The notes under the pieces were generated by a model. The model made no database searches, was not told where the DNA came from, and saw nothing but the letters and a program-made list of their open reading frames with translations. Of a stretch of DNA of 64,000 nucleotides, positions 51,929 to 63,012 are shown piece after piece (within the stretch, counting starts at the first letter, position 1; each line of letters begins with the position of its first letter). Position numbers and translations under genes: made by a program. Source of the DNA: Linepithema humile (taxonomy: Eukaryota; Arthropoda; Insecta; Hymenoptera; Formicidae); contig NC_090133.1 in NCBI RefSeq assembly GCF_040581485.1, forward strand, positions 8,308,001 through 8,372,000, in the 5' to 3' direction.

Positions 51929-52659
51929 TATGACTGCACTTGTTCTTCCTTCTTTCTTTACTTACTCACGCAATGTAACACAAGATATAAAGTAAAATAA
52001 ATTTTAAGAATTGAACTCTGCGAAATATCAATATAATATTCAAGCAAGCAACTACAAGCTCTAAGCACTTCTTTACGCTATTTAACTGATTTTGAAAGAC
52101 TTTTATTATAACGTCACATGGCAATCGTAATCTGCGGTTTCAACCGCAATACTATCTGCTTCCGAGACATAAAATTCCGGTAAAAATACCAATTATTTGT
52201 ATCTTTTGCGACAAAATAAAATAAAAAATTTTAAACAATCCGTAGAAATTAATTTTATAAAATTTAAAAATTTACAATTTTCCAATCTAAAAGTTTCAGA
52301 ATTGATTTTATATGTATGATAAAGTTACAAAATATCTTTACTTTTTATCTATACATTTTTATGCGCCATCTTATCTATTAATATCCTAGTTTTATACGTA
52401 ATACAACATCATTGCTTTCAAAATTTATGTTTTATTTATTATATTCTTTTATTTTTGCTGCTTATTCTGCAAAACGCTACGTCATAAATAACTTTCCTCT
52501 AATGTATTATACGTAAGTTACTCTAAATATACAAAATTACTGTGTTTCCTTGTTGCTATTATTAATAGCTGTGGTCAGGATTTACGTATTTACTTAGGAA
52601 TATTAATGACGTCTCAGAGAGATAAATTTTGATTATTACTTTCCAAATAATCGGTTATC

Positions 52660-52699
52660 TGACGTCATTTTGTCGTCATAATAACTAATTTTGACGTCA
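52660..52699. promoter_or_regulatory. pair of TGACGTCA palindromes upstream of Spaetzle copy 2
   Basis: Two perfect TGACGTCA sites (52660-52667 and 52692-52699), with a related GACGTC at about 52607, lie about 0.7 kb upstream of the copy-2 start codon. TGACGTCA is the cAMP-response/ATF-CREB consensus. Presence is seen; use as a binding site is inferred. Confidence 0.35.
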
Positions 52700-52871
52700 T
52701 GATTAGTAATTAGAACAATAAAATCTCTCGTCACACGCTGTTGTTCCTATCAAACACCCTATATGGACAGCGAATAAATTTGTTACGAAACTAATCTTAC
52801 TTTCTGAACATAATTTTGCTATATAAATTATTATATATACCTATTATTATTATATTATTCTATTCTTTCAG

Positions 52872-52919
52872 ATCATCAAAATATTTTACTCGGCGTACAA
52901 CGTTTTAAAAAGCTTTTAA
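52872..52919 (+). pseudogene. orphan last exon of an odorant receptor
   Basis: After a ctttcag acceptor, a 16-codon frame ending in TAA encodes YSAYNVLKSF at its end, matching the last exon of the odorant receptor at 47320-47367 (same acceptor context tctattctttcag, same length, 3' flank also similar). No upstream receptor exons are found between 51.9 and 52.87 kb. It is therefore a relic carried by the tandem duplication, although the small exon itself has stayed open and could be spliced by chance. Confidence 0.8.
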
Positions 52920-53237
52920 TATGAACTTTTTGACTTACATAACGAGAAACTTGGTGGCCAATTAATTATTTTTACAATCATAAAATTGCTAAAAAATATA
53001 TACTAAAATATTTCTTGAAATAATCTTATGTATAATTCGGGTTTAGATGGGAAAACGCGATTAGCGTTACAAGAACTTACAACAATGTACAAGAAAATGT
53101 ATATTTTTATTAACTTTTACAAAAACGTCATATTTGTTTAGTCGCCATAAGTTAACTATCTTTTTTACTTAACATTACAACGCCGCCCGAGACGAATATG
53201 GCACATCTTTTTTGTTTTATTCGCAACAAGATTCCTA

Positions 53238-53512
53238 CACGGAAAGAACACATGCTGAAATATCTAAAAAATTGTGCCAAATACAAATCTAAAAATAATT
53301 TTTATCGGACAATCAAAATTTATCAATAGAGCACTCAATCTGATTGATGGATGGAACAGAATGTCATATTGCAGCAAAAAATTTTGACGATCCATCAATC
53401 AGATCGAATGATAAATTATTAATAAATTTTGATAAATTTGTCCAACCAAATTATTTTCAGATCTGTATCTGGCACAATTTTTAGATATTTCAGCAAGAAC
53501 GTTTTTTCCGTG
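53238..53512. mobile_element. CACGGAAA-ended MITE with TA target duplication
   Basis: Left end CACGGAAAGAAC and right end GTTTTTTCCGTG are inverted repeats that continue inward for more than 100 bp with indels (GCTGAAATATCTAAAAA, TTGTGCCA and ATCNGAAAATAATTT on both arms). The flanking dinucleotide TA is present on both sides, as expected for Tc1/mariner-type insertions. 275 bp, non-coding, inserted in the third Spaetzle unit. Confidence 0.8.
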
Positions 53513-53608
53513 TACATACATACAATATCTTTCGCATATCTTCACTTTTAGAGACGCAAAATTCCGAGTCGCTCCAACTGCTTTCGAAACTTAAATATTT
53601 AATCACAA

Positions 53609-55387
53609 TTAAGGGCTGCAACAACAATACCAAGGAAATGGAAAATATGCATATATCCCTTTCTCGGTGCTATTGAAAGCTAGCAAATGAAAATTTTTAT
53701 ACATCTGCTTACATTGTGCATGGAAGTCCCCGCTTACATGCCGACATCTGTTAGCATTATTCGTATGGCTGAAAGTAAAATATATTACGCTATTTTTTAT
53801 AATATTTTATTTTACTCTCGTTCTATTAATGATATTTCATATTCATATATTACTTTTATTTATGTCATATACAAACATGTATTAATAATTTGTTACATTC
53901 TACTGACAATCTATATATTATATACTCATTATATTACTTTTATTTATATATAAATATATATTAATAAGTTGCTTAATCTTATAATTTATAATTCTTATAA
54001 TATAGCACTTACTCGCATGATACATAAGGTATATGTTGTTTCAAGTTGTGCTTATCCGACTGTACGATCCACATCCATGTGTGATTTATGGTTTTAGCCT
54101 TGTTCGGATAAGTAGAATTAACCTACAAAATTTTATGCCATTTTTATTAATATCTATAAAACTTAACATTAAAGAGTAACAATTTAAAAATAATTTTACT
54201 TTAGATTTGCAAAATATCAAATGATCATCTGAGGTTTCATCAGGGCTCATCTATTAATAATAAAAGAATATTAAGAATAAAAACATATAACAAGTCATAA
54301 ATATAAACAATGATTTTTTATTTACTAACTATTCCGTCATGTATAACATTATCTTTCAACTTGGGGTTATTCCTTAGTATATAATCTACATAGGCGTTTG
54401 GATAATTTTCATTTTTAACTCGGCAGAAGTCACCGTTACGACAAGGGGTTGGATCTTCTATGAATGGTGCATTAATGTCATTACGCATTTCAAATCCGTT
54501 GTCATGCGAAAATATAAAATTGCTGTCAAAATCTACATGATTGTTGTCACCTGAAGTTACACAAAAATATTATGCTCAGCTTATCAATTACAAGAAGAAA
54601 TCTTATTTTTTCTAAGTTATAAAATTTTTAACTAGAATGATTAATATTAATTTCAAATATTTTTAATTGCATTATGTGTCAAGATATTAGTTTGCGATTT
54701 TTGTACGTTACTTACCTTTAAAACGGTTTACTTTTTGTATTTTATTATGATCGTAATTTGTTTGTTTAAAAATGTTGTTGATCACTGGATATTTCATTTC
54801 ATTGTTATAATATTGCCTGTAAGAATTGTAGCCATGATAGAAACGAGCTTCGTAAATCTGAAAAACAAAACGAAAAATGCACTTCTTTAGTTTTTTATTT
54901 TTTCATTATTTGTCTGCTTAATTAAATTTATTGATGCTCAATTTGCACTTATTATTAATGCAATATTTTATAGAATATGTCGATGACATCTCAATAATTG
55001 TAATCACATTAAAAAAAAAAAGAATAATTGATGATTTATCTTGGACAGATTATTTGATTATCGGTAAAATTATATCTTTTCAATGATCATCACTTATCTA
55101 ATTGTAATAATTTATATCTTACTAACAATAAATTAGATTGTTTTGATTTATATTTATTATATTTTATATTAAATTTAATATTATTTAATGTTATTATTTA
55201 TTTAGTTTGTTTAATATTATCAAAACTTTATCACCTTTCAACAATCTTTTGCTGTAAATTGTACATTTAAATTTTTTCTAAGAATTCCTTAAATCTTTTT
55301 TAATTAAAACAATGAAAAGTTTTCACTTACCGGTAAGATAACGAAGACGGATAAAAATAATGTAGCAAATTTCTTCAATACAATCAT
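53609..55387 (-). CDS. Spaetzle-like Toll ligand, copy 3 (lacks the usual activation arginine)
   Basis: Third tandem Spaetzle-family gene with exons 55387-55331, 54857-54716, 54550-54330, 54250-54200, 54122-54013 and 53768-53609; phases match; 246 residues. Same signal peptide as copy 2 and prodomain RFYHGYNSYRQYY. Prodomain cysteines PCRN and FCRV precede NENYPNAYVDYIL. The knot cysteines IFC, SC, RC, QCK and YCCC are all kept, and WMWIVQS aligns with the other copies. The activation segment differs: where copies 1 and 2 have IDSR it reads PDET, with no basic residue before the knot cysteine. Three N-x-S/T sites (NST, NHT, NST) occur in the knot domain. The frame is intact, so it may be functional with altered or no proteolytic activation. 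A start-proximal pseudogene stage cannot be excluded. Confidence 0.87.
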
Positions 55388-57115
55388 TATGACTGCACTT
55401 GTTCTTCCTTCTTTCTTTATTTACTCACGCAATGTAACACAAGATATAAAGTAAAATAAATTTCAAGAATTGAACTCTGCGAAATATCAATATAATATTC
55501 AAGCAAGCAACTACAAGCTCTAAGCACTTCTTTATACTATTTAACTGATTTTAAAAGACTTTTATTGTAACGTTACATGACAGCGTAAGCTGCGGTTTCA
55601 ATACCGCAATACTATCTGCTTCCGAGAAACTGTCTGAAATTATCAAATTGCGTTATTATAAATCAAAGAATTCGATTGTTTGCGTTTTTTTACGCTAAAG
55701 TAAAATGAAATAAAAAAGATGTCTAAAAAATAATTTTATGAAATTATAAAATGCACATTCTTGCAATCTGGAAATTGGATTTAAAATTGCTGAATCTTTT
55801 TATCCATTTATCTATATTTTTATGGCATTATTTTAATTAGCATATTATTTTTCTACATAATTAAAGATTATTTTATTTTAAAGCTTTTAAGATTTATACT
55901 TTATGTATTATCTTCTTACCTCGGTTTTGTTTCAGAGTAGCAATTAAAATTTTTCGCTGTACTGAAAAATACTAAAATCTTGAAACAAGCAGCTATGTCA
56001 TAAATCAATATTTTATTATGTCATAAATAAATTTCCTCTGACGTATTTTACGTCATTAATAAATTTCCTCTGACGTATTTTACGTAGGTCAGTCTAAGCA
56101 TCTAAATATACTTAATCACTGCTTCATCATTAATATCGTCAACAACTGCGGTCAGGATTTGCGTATCCATACAGGAAATTGATGTCTCATTGAGATAAAT
56201 TTAAATGATTATTCAGAATCAGGCATTACACGAAACTTCATACAAAGTTTTACGTATTTTTGTTAGCTTTATTACTATTTTAATTTTTAAAATCAGAATT
56301 GATCCTCAAATACTAAGATTCAGTCGCTTTATTTTGAAATAAAAAACTCGTTTATCAAAATTATTATTTACACATTATACAAAACGTCTTTTAAATAAAT
56401 GCAATAATAACTAATCATTATTTTTCGCTCGTAGCATTGTGTGCAAAAAGCCCTTGGCAGAAATAATATGCAGTAGGGTTGTGCCGTAGATTACAAGATT
56501 ACATCGGCATTGATTTAAATAATTTTTAGCCAAGCCTCAAACCATTTCTAGCCAAGACTCAAACCAAATAATATTGATCATATGTTGGTACTATAGCGAG
56601 CTCTGTTGTTAATATGTAGTACTCATAGGAAGAGAGCTGACAACTCATCAAATACAGAATAGTATATAAAATTTTCAAGGCATAGCTGAAACCTGAGAGA
56701 TATAAATAGCAAAATAAATAAATGACAGCTTAAACCGTTCGATCCTATATTCGGATCATTATTTTTCTTCGTGTGTTTTCAACCAATCTTGCACGGTCTT
56801 GACGCATCATGCGCATAACGTGCTCGATGCCGTGTCGACGCCGCTCGCTTTCTCGCGACGATGGTTACGAATGGTCACGAATCTGAATTTTGATGTACGC
56901 TCGTCGTTTGCCACGTGGCGAACACGAAGGATATGATTCTAAGGCGATTCACTGAGTCTTCCTCAGTTTGCTCTTCGTTGAGAAGACCATCAGCTTCCAT
57001 GTGAATAAGCAGCGTATCCCCATTTGCCGGAGCAGGTGGCCGTGGCGAAGGCAGCTAGTTTTTTTTCCTTATTTTTCTCCGCAGAAGCATATGATCGCCC
57101 AATATTGTCATCGCA
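55388..57115. other. upstream flank of Spaetzle copy 3 and TMEM62 promoter side
   Basis: Up to about 56215 it is the duplicated flank shared with the other units, including a 28-bp tandem duplication (aataaatttcctctgacgta and following, at about 56026-56054 and 56058-56085). A second small tandem pair (tagccaag.ctcaaacca) lies at about 56527-56567. The last 300 bp is GC-richer and probably holds the TMEM62-like promoter and leader. No other gene seen. Confidence 0.5.
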
Positions 57116-60100
57116 ATGAAAGTAACGAAGTCCACTGTTGTTCTTCTGGTCTTCGTGCTGATACTTTCTATCTTGGTGGCGAATGTAGCTGATCTTATTA
57201 GCGTCGAGTCTCACCTTCAGAACGAGGCTCTGAGGAACAATAATGGGGAGGTACAATGGTCCAGACCGAAGTATTATAACATAGAAGATTCGTATGACCA
57301 TTTGATATGGTTTATACAGGTTTGTTATTATATGTATTTAAAATATTTGATAGTGCAAGTTGTAGCATCAGTTGTACCATTATAGAGATCCATCATGACA
57401 ATTTTATATCCTTAGATATCTGACATACATATAAGTATCTTCAAAGATCCATCGAGAATATCAGAGCTAAAGGATTTTTGCAATGTGACAGTAGATGCAA
57501 TTAAACCTGTGGTTGTTCTTGCTTCAGGTATTTTATATATTTCACATAAGAAAATATTGTTGATCAAAGAAGTTGGATTAATTGACGTATGTCTTAATAG
57601 GAGATCTGACTGATGCCAAAAATAAAGATGAAATGGGATCCAAGCAAATACTTGAAGAATGGCAGTACTATAAATATGTAATAGAAGAGACTAATGTCAA
57701 AGAAAAAACGTTATGGTTGGATGTCAGAGGAAATCATGGTAAGAAGCAAGTGTTTTTGTGATTATGCCCACGTAAATTTACACAAATTTATGCAGAATAA
57801 TACTTACTGAGAAGATCGTATATTTTGAACTAATTAATATGTTTTCAGATAATTTTAATGTGATCAGTCTCGACGCCAAAAATAATTTTTACTCCAATTA
57901 TTCTATTCAGGGAAAAAAACATCCCAGATCCTATATGTATAATGTTAACGTTGGTTCAGCAACATACTCATTTATTGCAATTGATGCCTGTTTGAAGCCA
58001 GGTCCTAAAAGACCATTTAATTTTGTTGGTATTTTAGACCAACATGAAATTGATAAAATACAGCAATTGGTTAATCAGTCTAAAACGAGCAATGCGGATC
58101 ATGCAATTGTATTTGGCCATTATCCTACGTCGTGTATATTATCACAATCTGATACAAATATAAGGAATATTCTAGGTAAGACAACAAACACAATGCTTTC
58201 TTTTCTCATAAAAATTAACTAATTATATATATAAATTGTAAAAAAAATTGATATATTAAAAGGTAGGCACAGAGAAAGTATGGTGTATCTATGTGGCCAT
58301 TATCACATGCTTGGTGGCATGGTACCCAACATGTATACATTACAAAAAGCGGGCTTCCTCGAGTTGGAATTGGCGGATTGGAAAGATAATAGAATGTAAG
58401 TTAAGTGCATTTTTACAAAAAGCAATTATCAATGCATAATTTTGTTTGATGGTTTTATATTTCATTAGCAATATTAAGTATTAGTTGTCAAAAAGAAATT
58501 CTTTTTTGTATTATTACTCAAAATTAACACTGAACATAGTTTCTAATGTAGAAAAATATTCTATTTTTTTGCAGTTGCAATAAATAATAAATAAAATTTA
58601 ATTTTGTTTTAACTCATTAAATATATCAGCTGTTATATCACTTACTTATTTTTTTTTGTACAACGTAACTCTTATTGCTCTCAATTTTTCTTTGATTTAC
58701 AAACATTCAAAGTTAGACTCCTAACTAGTGATGGGATTTCAAAACTCTTGCTTGTAAATTTTTAAGCAAATCAAAAATTTTGAAAAATCTTGAAAAGCTT
58801 GAAGTCTTAAATTTGTATATATATATATATGTGTGTGTGTATATGTTATATTATTCAAAAATTTGACATATTCAAGACATTCAAGATATTTCAAGACAGT
58901 TTGAATCTCATCACTCCTAACATGTGTTTATTATTAGGTATCGCCTTGCAGCAATAGATCATGGTCAGTTCTCATTCATTGATATAAAACACAATGACTG
59001 GCCTATAGCATTGATCACTAATCCGAAAAATGTACTATTTATGATGCCGCAAAAAGAAAATTTGAAATCTATTGTTACATCCACGTATGTCAGGTAATCA
59101 CTTTTCTAATAATTTTTCTTATTCATGAAATGTGTGCAGTTTCTAAAGCTCAGTTATAAATTGCTTGTTGCAGAGTGCTGGCGTTTTCTACGGCTTTGAT
59201 AAAAACTGTCGAAGTTCAATTGGACCACGATATTTGGCAAAAGTGTAAGCATATAAATGGACCTCTCTACGTATTGCCATGGAATTCAACAAGATATAAG
59301 GACGGTATCCATCAAATAACAGTTCAGTAAATGTCTCGAACACTTATTGAAATTAATTAAAGTACTATTCTGAAAACTATCATTGTTATACGAATAAAAT
59401 TATTTTATATATTTTTTAGGTACGCGTAGTCGATGAAAAAGGCAGAGAAAAAATTGTATCGCAGTCTTTTTCTCTAGATGGATCATGGTTATCGTCTCGC
59501 ATTTTGCCCAAATTAATACTGATGTTCAACGTCGTTCACATTGTACGTTGATATGAATTACATGGCTAATCAAATTTTCGTACAGTTTATATTATACATA
59601 TAACAATTAAATGTTTCTCACAGTTTCAGTTCCTGTTTGCCGTTGCCTTGGCATTAACAGTGGTACCACTATGTTTACTTCGGTTTCTTCATACGCACTA
59701 CAAAAGTAAAGACACGTGAAATTAATCTTATTTTATATTGTAAAGCGTGTACTCTAAAGCTTCTCTTTATCCAGATAAACGTATACATCGACCGCGACTA
59801 CGTATCAAATTTTTCCATTGGTGGCTGAGAAAATTGTGGATACTATCAACCGTTGACAAAGCGTTTTTTGGACTAGTGCTGTACTCATTATATTTAACTA
59901 TCGGTAAGAGTGTGAAAATCGAAGAAGCTTATTAAAAATGAAATTAATTTGGATTAATTCTAGGTCCGTGGACCGTGGGAGAAATAATAGAAGATCACAT
60001 AGGTGTGATCTTCGTGTGGGGGATATTCGTCGGAAACAGATATCTACCAGGCGGTTTCACTTATGCCTACGGATTTTTTCAGTTGTGCTGTTTTCACTTG

Positions 60101-60560
60101 CCGCTTATGCTGATTTTAGCGCATCAAACTGATCGTAGGTCCGTAATGTGGCGATAATAAACATTCTTTACATTCTTAGGAGTCTATTAATTTTAATTAT
60201 TTGCATCTTAGATTACAAGATGCCGAAAATTCCACGAGGCAGTCCATGTCAAAGTTCTGCTTAATTTGGCAATGTGTGCCAACTTTGCTGCTAGTCCTGA
60301 TGCAATCCATTATGGCCTATTTCTTATATCTGGAGTATGGTATAATAGCGATACTGTTATGCCCATTGCGAATCGGGAGTATTATTATAGCAGTATTACT
60401 CTACTATTACGTGAACACAATGCCACTCTCATCCTTAAGGTTTGTATCGATGCGTGCATTACGATACGTCCAATAAATATTACAATTATTTCTTTTCTTA
60501 AGGTCTGCTGCATCAGTGTGGTCTCCTCACGGAGCCATTAATAACAACAATGCAATATGA
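57116..60560 (+). CDS. TMEM62-like membrane metallophosphoesterase (one-base lesion at a splice junction)
   Basis: Membrane protein with a calcineurin-like phosphoesterase domain; cellular substrate of TMEM62 is unknown. Thirteen exons: 57116-57319, 57416-57527, 57601-57738, 57849-58175, 58263-58395, 58938-59093, 59174-59326, 59420-59542, 59624-59705, 59775-59903, 59964-60138, 60212-60439 and 60503-60560. Metal-binding motifs are intact: SDIH (Asp71, His73), GDLTD, GNHD (Asp152), GHYP and GHYH. Signal-anchor at the N-terminus; four or five membrane segments in exons 8-12. About 672 residues if frame is kept. At the exon 7/8 junction the donor reads GTTCA|GTAAAT and exon 8 begins GTACGC. As written this is one base short and gives a stop three codons on; a single G added at the donor (CAG|GTAAAT) restores the frame. 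Sequencing error, polymorphism or true null cannot be separated here. Confidence 0.88.
58726..58913. mobile_element. hAT-type MITE (188 bp) in TMEM62-like intron 5
   Basis: An exact 8-bp direct repeat CTCCTAAC flanks the segment (58718-58725 and 58914-58921). The ends carry inverted words TAGTGATGGGATTTCAAA and TTTGAATCTCATCA. Eight-base target duplication plus a TAGTGATGGG-like end fits the hAT superfamily. A (TA)n(TG)n tract lies inside. Confidence 0.8.
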
Positions 60561-62154
60561 GAAAGTTAATGCGATTGGATATGTCGGTGAGATTACATTT
60601 CAAACAATTAATATAGTAGTTTTATAGGAGAGTTTTGAATAGAGAATTCTATTTCCTGTATTATACTTCACACATGGGGTGCGTCCGCGCGGCGCGCTAT
60701 CCAGTGCAAAGGCTGTTCGTAATGCTAACAAACACAATCGTGACGTCACTGGCTTGCGACAGCAAGCCACTCTTCGAGTAGAAATGAAGGAGGTAAATGA
60801 TTAGATGTTAAAAATAATTAAATTATTTTTTTATATAATTTTTCAAAAATCTGACAAATACTGTTTGCATTTTGTAATGAAATCGTAATGTTCTTTTAAT
60901 AAGTGCCACGTTACAATATATACTCATTATTTTATGGACTTATGTATCTTATAATTGTTCTTAAGGTTCGTAAATTTTATGTGAGAAGAGAAACATAATT
61001 TAATAATTATGTTTGAACTGCAATGCGCTTTTTAAGCAGATGTTGCAATGTGATAATTATCGTTGTCATATGATTTTGCTTTAATTACTACTCTACTTCC
61101 ATATTGTTCATAGTTGAAACTGAAGAGTTCCTTAAAAAGAATGTTACTTTTATTCTTTTTATAATAAAATTTCAGACTAAGAAGGTCACAGAGACACAAA
61201 CAATATTTATATATTGTAAATGTTGCTATGTTTATACCTCTGTCATACTTTATCTCGTCATTGTAAGATTACGACGCTGGAGATATATCGAACTACAGAA
61301 TGTGATATTTTTCAATTTAAACGACAGAGTTTTAAAAGGCAAAGCTATATTGTAAAACTTTAGTCCAGAGTTTTTAGCTGACAGTCCTAATCACTGTGAC
61401 ATATATTTTTCTACTTCCTTATATTCAGAACTCACACTATATTCTTTTCACACAGTTGTTACTTTAAATACTTCCAAAAACAGGCTTCTATCAAATTTAT
61501 CTATGTTAAATGTTTTAACTATAGTACATTGCAGAGATAGCCAAATTATATTAGATACGCATAGTTTAATAGATTATCTTTTCGTTTAAAATGCATCCTA
61601 CAAATGTCTATTGACAATCATATATATTTACCATGCAAAAGTATTGTAATCTAGAAACAGTAATTATATGAATTGGAACTTTTGTGCCATTATATGCAAT
61701 GCATAACTCGAAAGGATTGGCTATCTTTGATTTAAAAGAAACTAGTGAAAGTAATATTCTATTAAAATGTGATTAAATGCTACCAAAATACAATCAAATG
61801 TAACAGCACGTATGAAAAGGATTCGCTAGTGTTATAGTAGGTGACGAAAATTTTATGAGATGTGCGAAGACGTGTGATTAATGTATATTAATAAATGTAA
61901 AATAAATAATTGTACAATATCAATAAAGAGCATTTTTAATTCAGAAGCATTTATTGCCCACGGACGCTCTATCGCGTTCATATTCTTACTAGATGCTGCT
62001 AGATGTCGTTGTGATCCAACGACTACTCTCGTATCTTGTGTCGCCTCATTTTATTTCTGCAATTTTTATTCATTGCCGGTTTATGACTTCTGTGGAGCAT
62101 TGCGCTTGATCGCGCTCTCGAGTTTCGAAAAGAGAAGAGCTTTACATCGCAAAA
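60561..62154. other. intergenic between TMEM62-like gene and NDUFC2
   Basis: AT-rich DNA with one unusual GC-rich island at about 60670-60790. This island forms a 50-codon open frame at 60643-60792 bounded by a tag acceptor and a GAG|GTAAAT donor. The frame (VRPRGALSSAKAVRN within it) is not recognised and no partner exon was confirmed. A second open frame at 61104-61355 has no recognisable domain. The last 200 bp is the probable NDUFC2 promoter. Confidence 0.4.
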
Positions 62155-63012
62155 ATGAGTAGGCATCATGAACATGAGATAAGTGAACATCCTGAAATTC
62201 AATGGGCTCTAGATCTACTCAAACCAGATCCGTCTTATGAGCCCTTTTTATTGCAAAAATATGCGAGTGAAATAGTGTGCATTGGATCTTGCCTCGCAGG
62301 TGTGTGTTTGCATAGGTGGTTCAATCGTAGGCCGGTTTTTTCGGGTAAATATCTTCTCATTACACCATAATACAATGAAATAAATGTAATATCTTTTGTC
62401 ACACATTTTTTTTTATAACTTAACCTCATAACGTGATTATGTAATATGGCAGTCAATTTAAAGTAATTGTGTTACATTTTTTTGTATTATCTTTATTTGA
62501 GAATAACAGAGAGATTTTTAATTATATATATTTGCTTAACTACAAGATTGTGTAATAGAATTAAGTTTAAGATGGAATTGTACACTTCGAGTGTAACAAG
62601 TGACAGCGCTGAATTAATAACTTGTACTTACAGGGATACAAGGGCATATTGCATCAATAGCGGGAGGATATTTTGTATCGCAAATTGCAAACAGGTTGGT
62701 CGAGACATATCATGCGGAACATGATACCAGATTGAGAGATTACATTATACGACACCCAGAACTCTTTCCTGAGCCAGGTGAGACGTAGTTTTAGCTATTT
62801 TTAGAAAGAAATAAAGATTAATATGAAATAAAAGAGTTTTTAGTGTACATTGTAAAATATATTTATGATATAACTACAAAAGAGAATATTACTTATCTTC
62901 TAACCTAACCTAACTGAATATTGAAATTGAAATATTACATTTACTTTTGTTTTTTGTTCCAGAACGTGTAAAATTTAGTGAAATACTCGAGGAATGGGCT
63001 CCAATACGCTAG
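62155..63012 (+). CDS. NDUFC2: NADH dehydrogenase [ubiquinone] 1 subunit C2 (NDUFC2/B14.5b)-like
   Basis: Accessory subunit of mitochondrial complex I in the inner-membrane arm. Three exons: 62155-62344, 62634-62777 and 62963-63012; in phase; 127 residues (human protein 119). Two hydrophobic stretches: one around IVCIGSCLAGVCLHRWF in exon 1 and one around SIAGGYFVSQIANRL in exon 2, separated by the NRRPVFSG turn that matches the RRP motif of the family. The C-terminus is diagnostic: RDYIIRHPELFPEP, then FSEILEEWAPIR, matching the family pattern of HPE.FPE followed by a final PIR. The start at 62155 precedes a short hydrophilic N-terminus. Complete gene; an AATAAA signal lies about 140 bp after the stop. 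Confidence 0.9.

Larger units (their letters stand above)
47320..56215. repeat. tandem segmental duplication (three units) carrying Spaetzle-like genes
   Basis: Units of roughly 2.5-3.4 kb begin with the odorant-receptor last exon or its 3' flank, continue with a minus-strand Spaetzle gene and end with a shared upstream flank. Approximate units: 47320-49860, 49860-52640 and 52870-56215. The upstream flank (words such as GGTCAGGATTT and TCTAAATATA with ACGT) is recognisable at about 49739-49860, 52486-52640 and 56058-56215. The receptor 3' flank (acgtcac.., ctaattattattt) recurs near 49870 and 52930. Confidence 0.8.

Noticed and set aside
57116..60560. Calling the TMEM62-like gene a pseudogene
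   Set aside because: Only one single-base problem was found across 13 exons and all metal-binding residues are intact, so an error or allele is as likely as inactivation.
61104..61355. 83-codon plus-strand open frame after a tttcag site
   Set aside because: Translation is low in information and hydrophobic by composition; no motif and no confirmed upstream exon.
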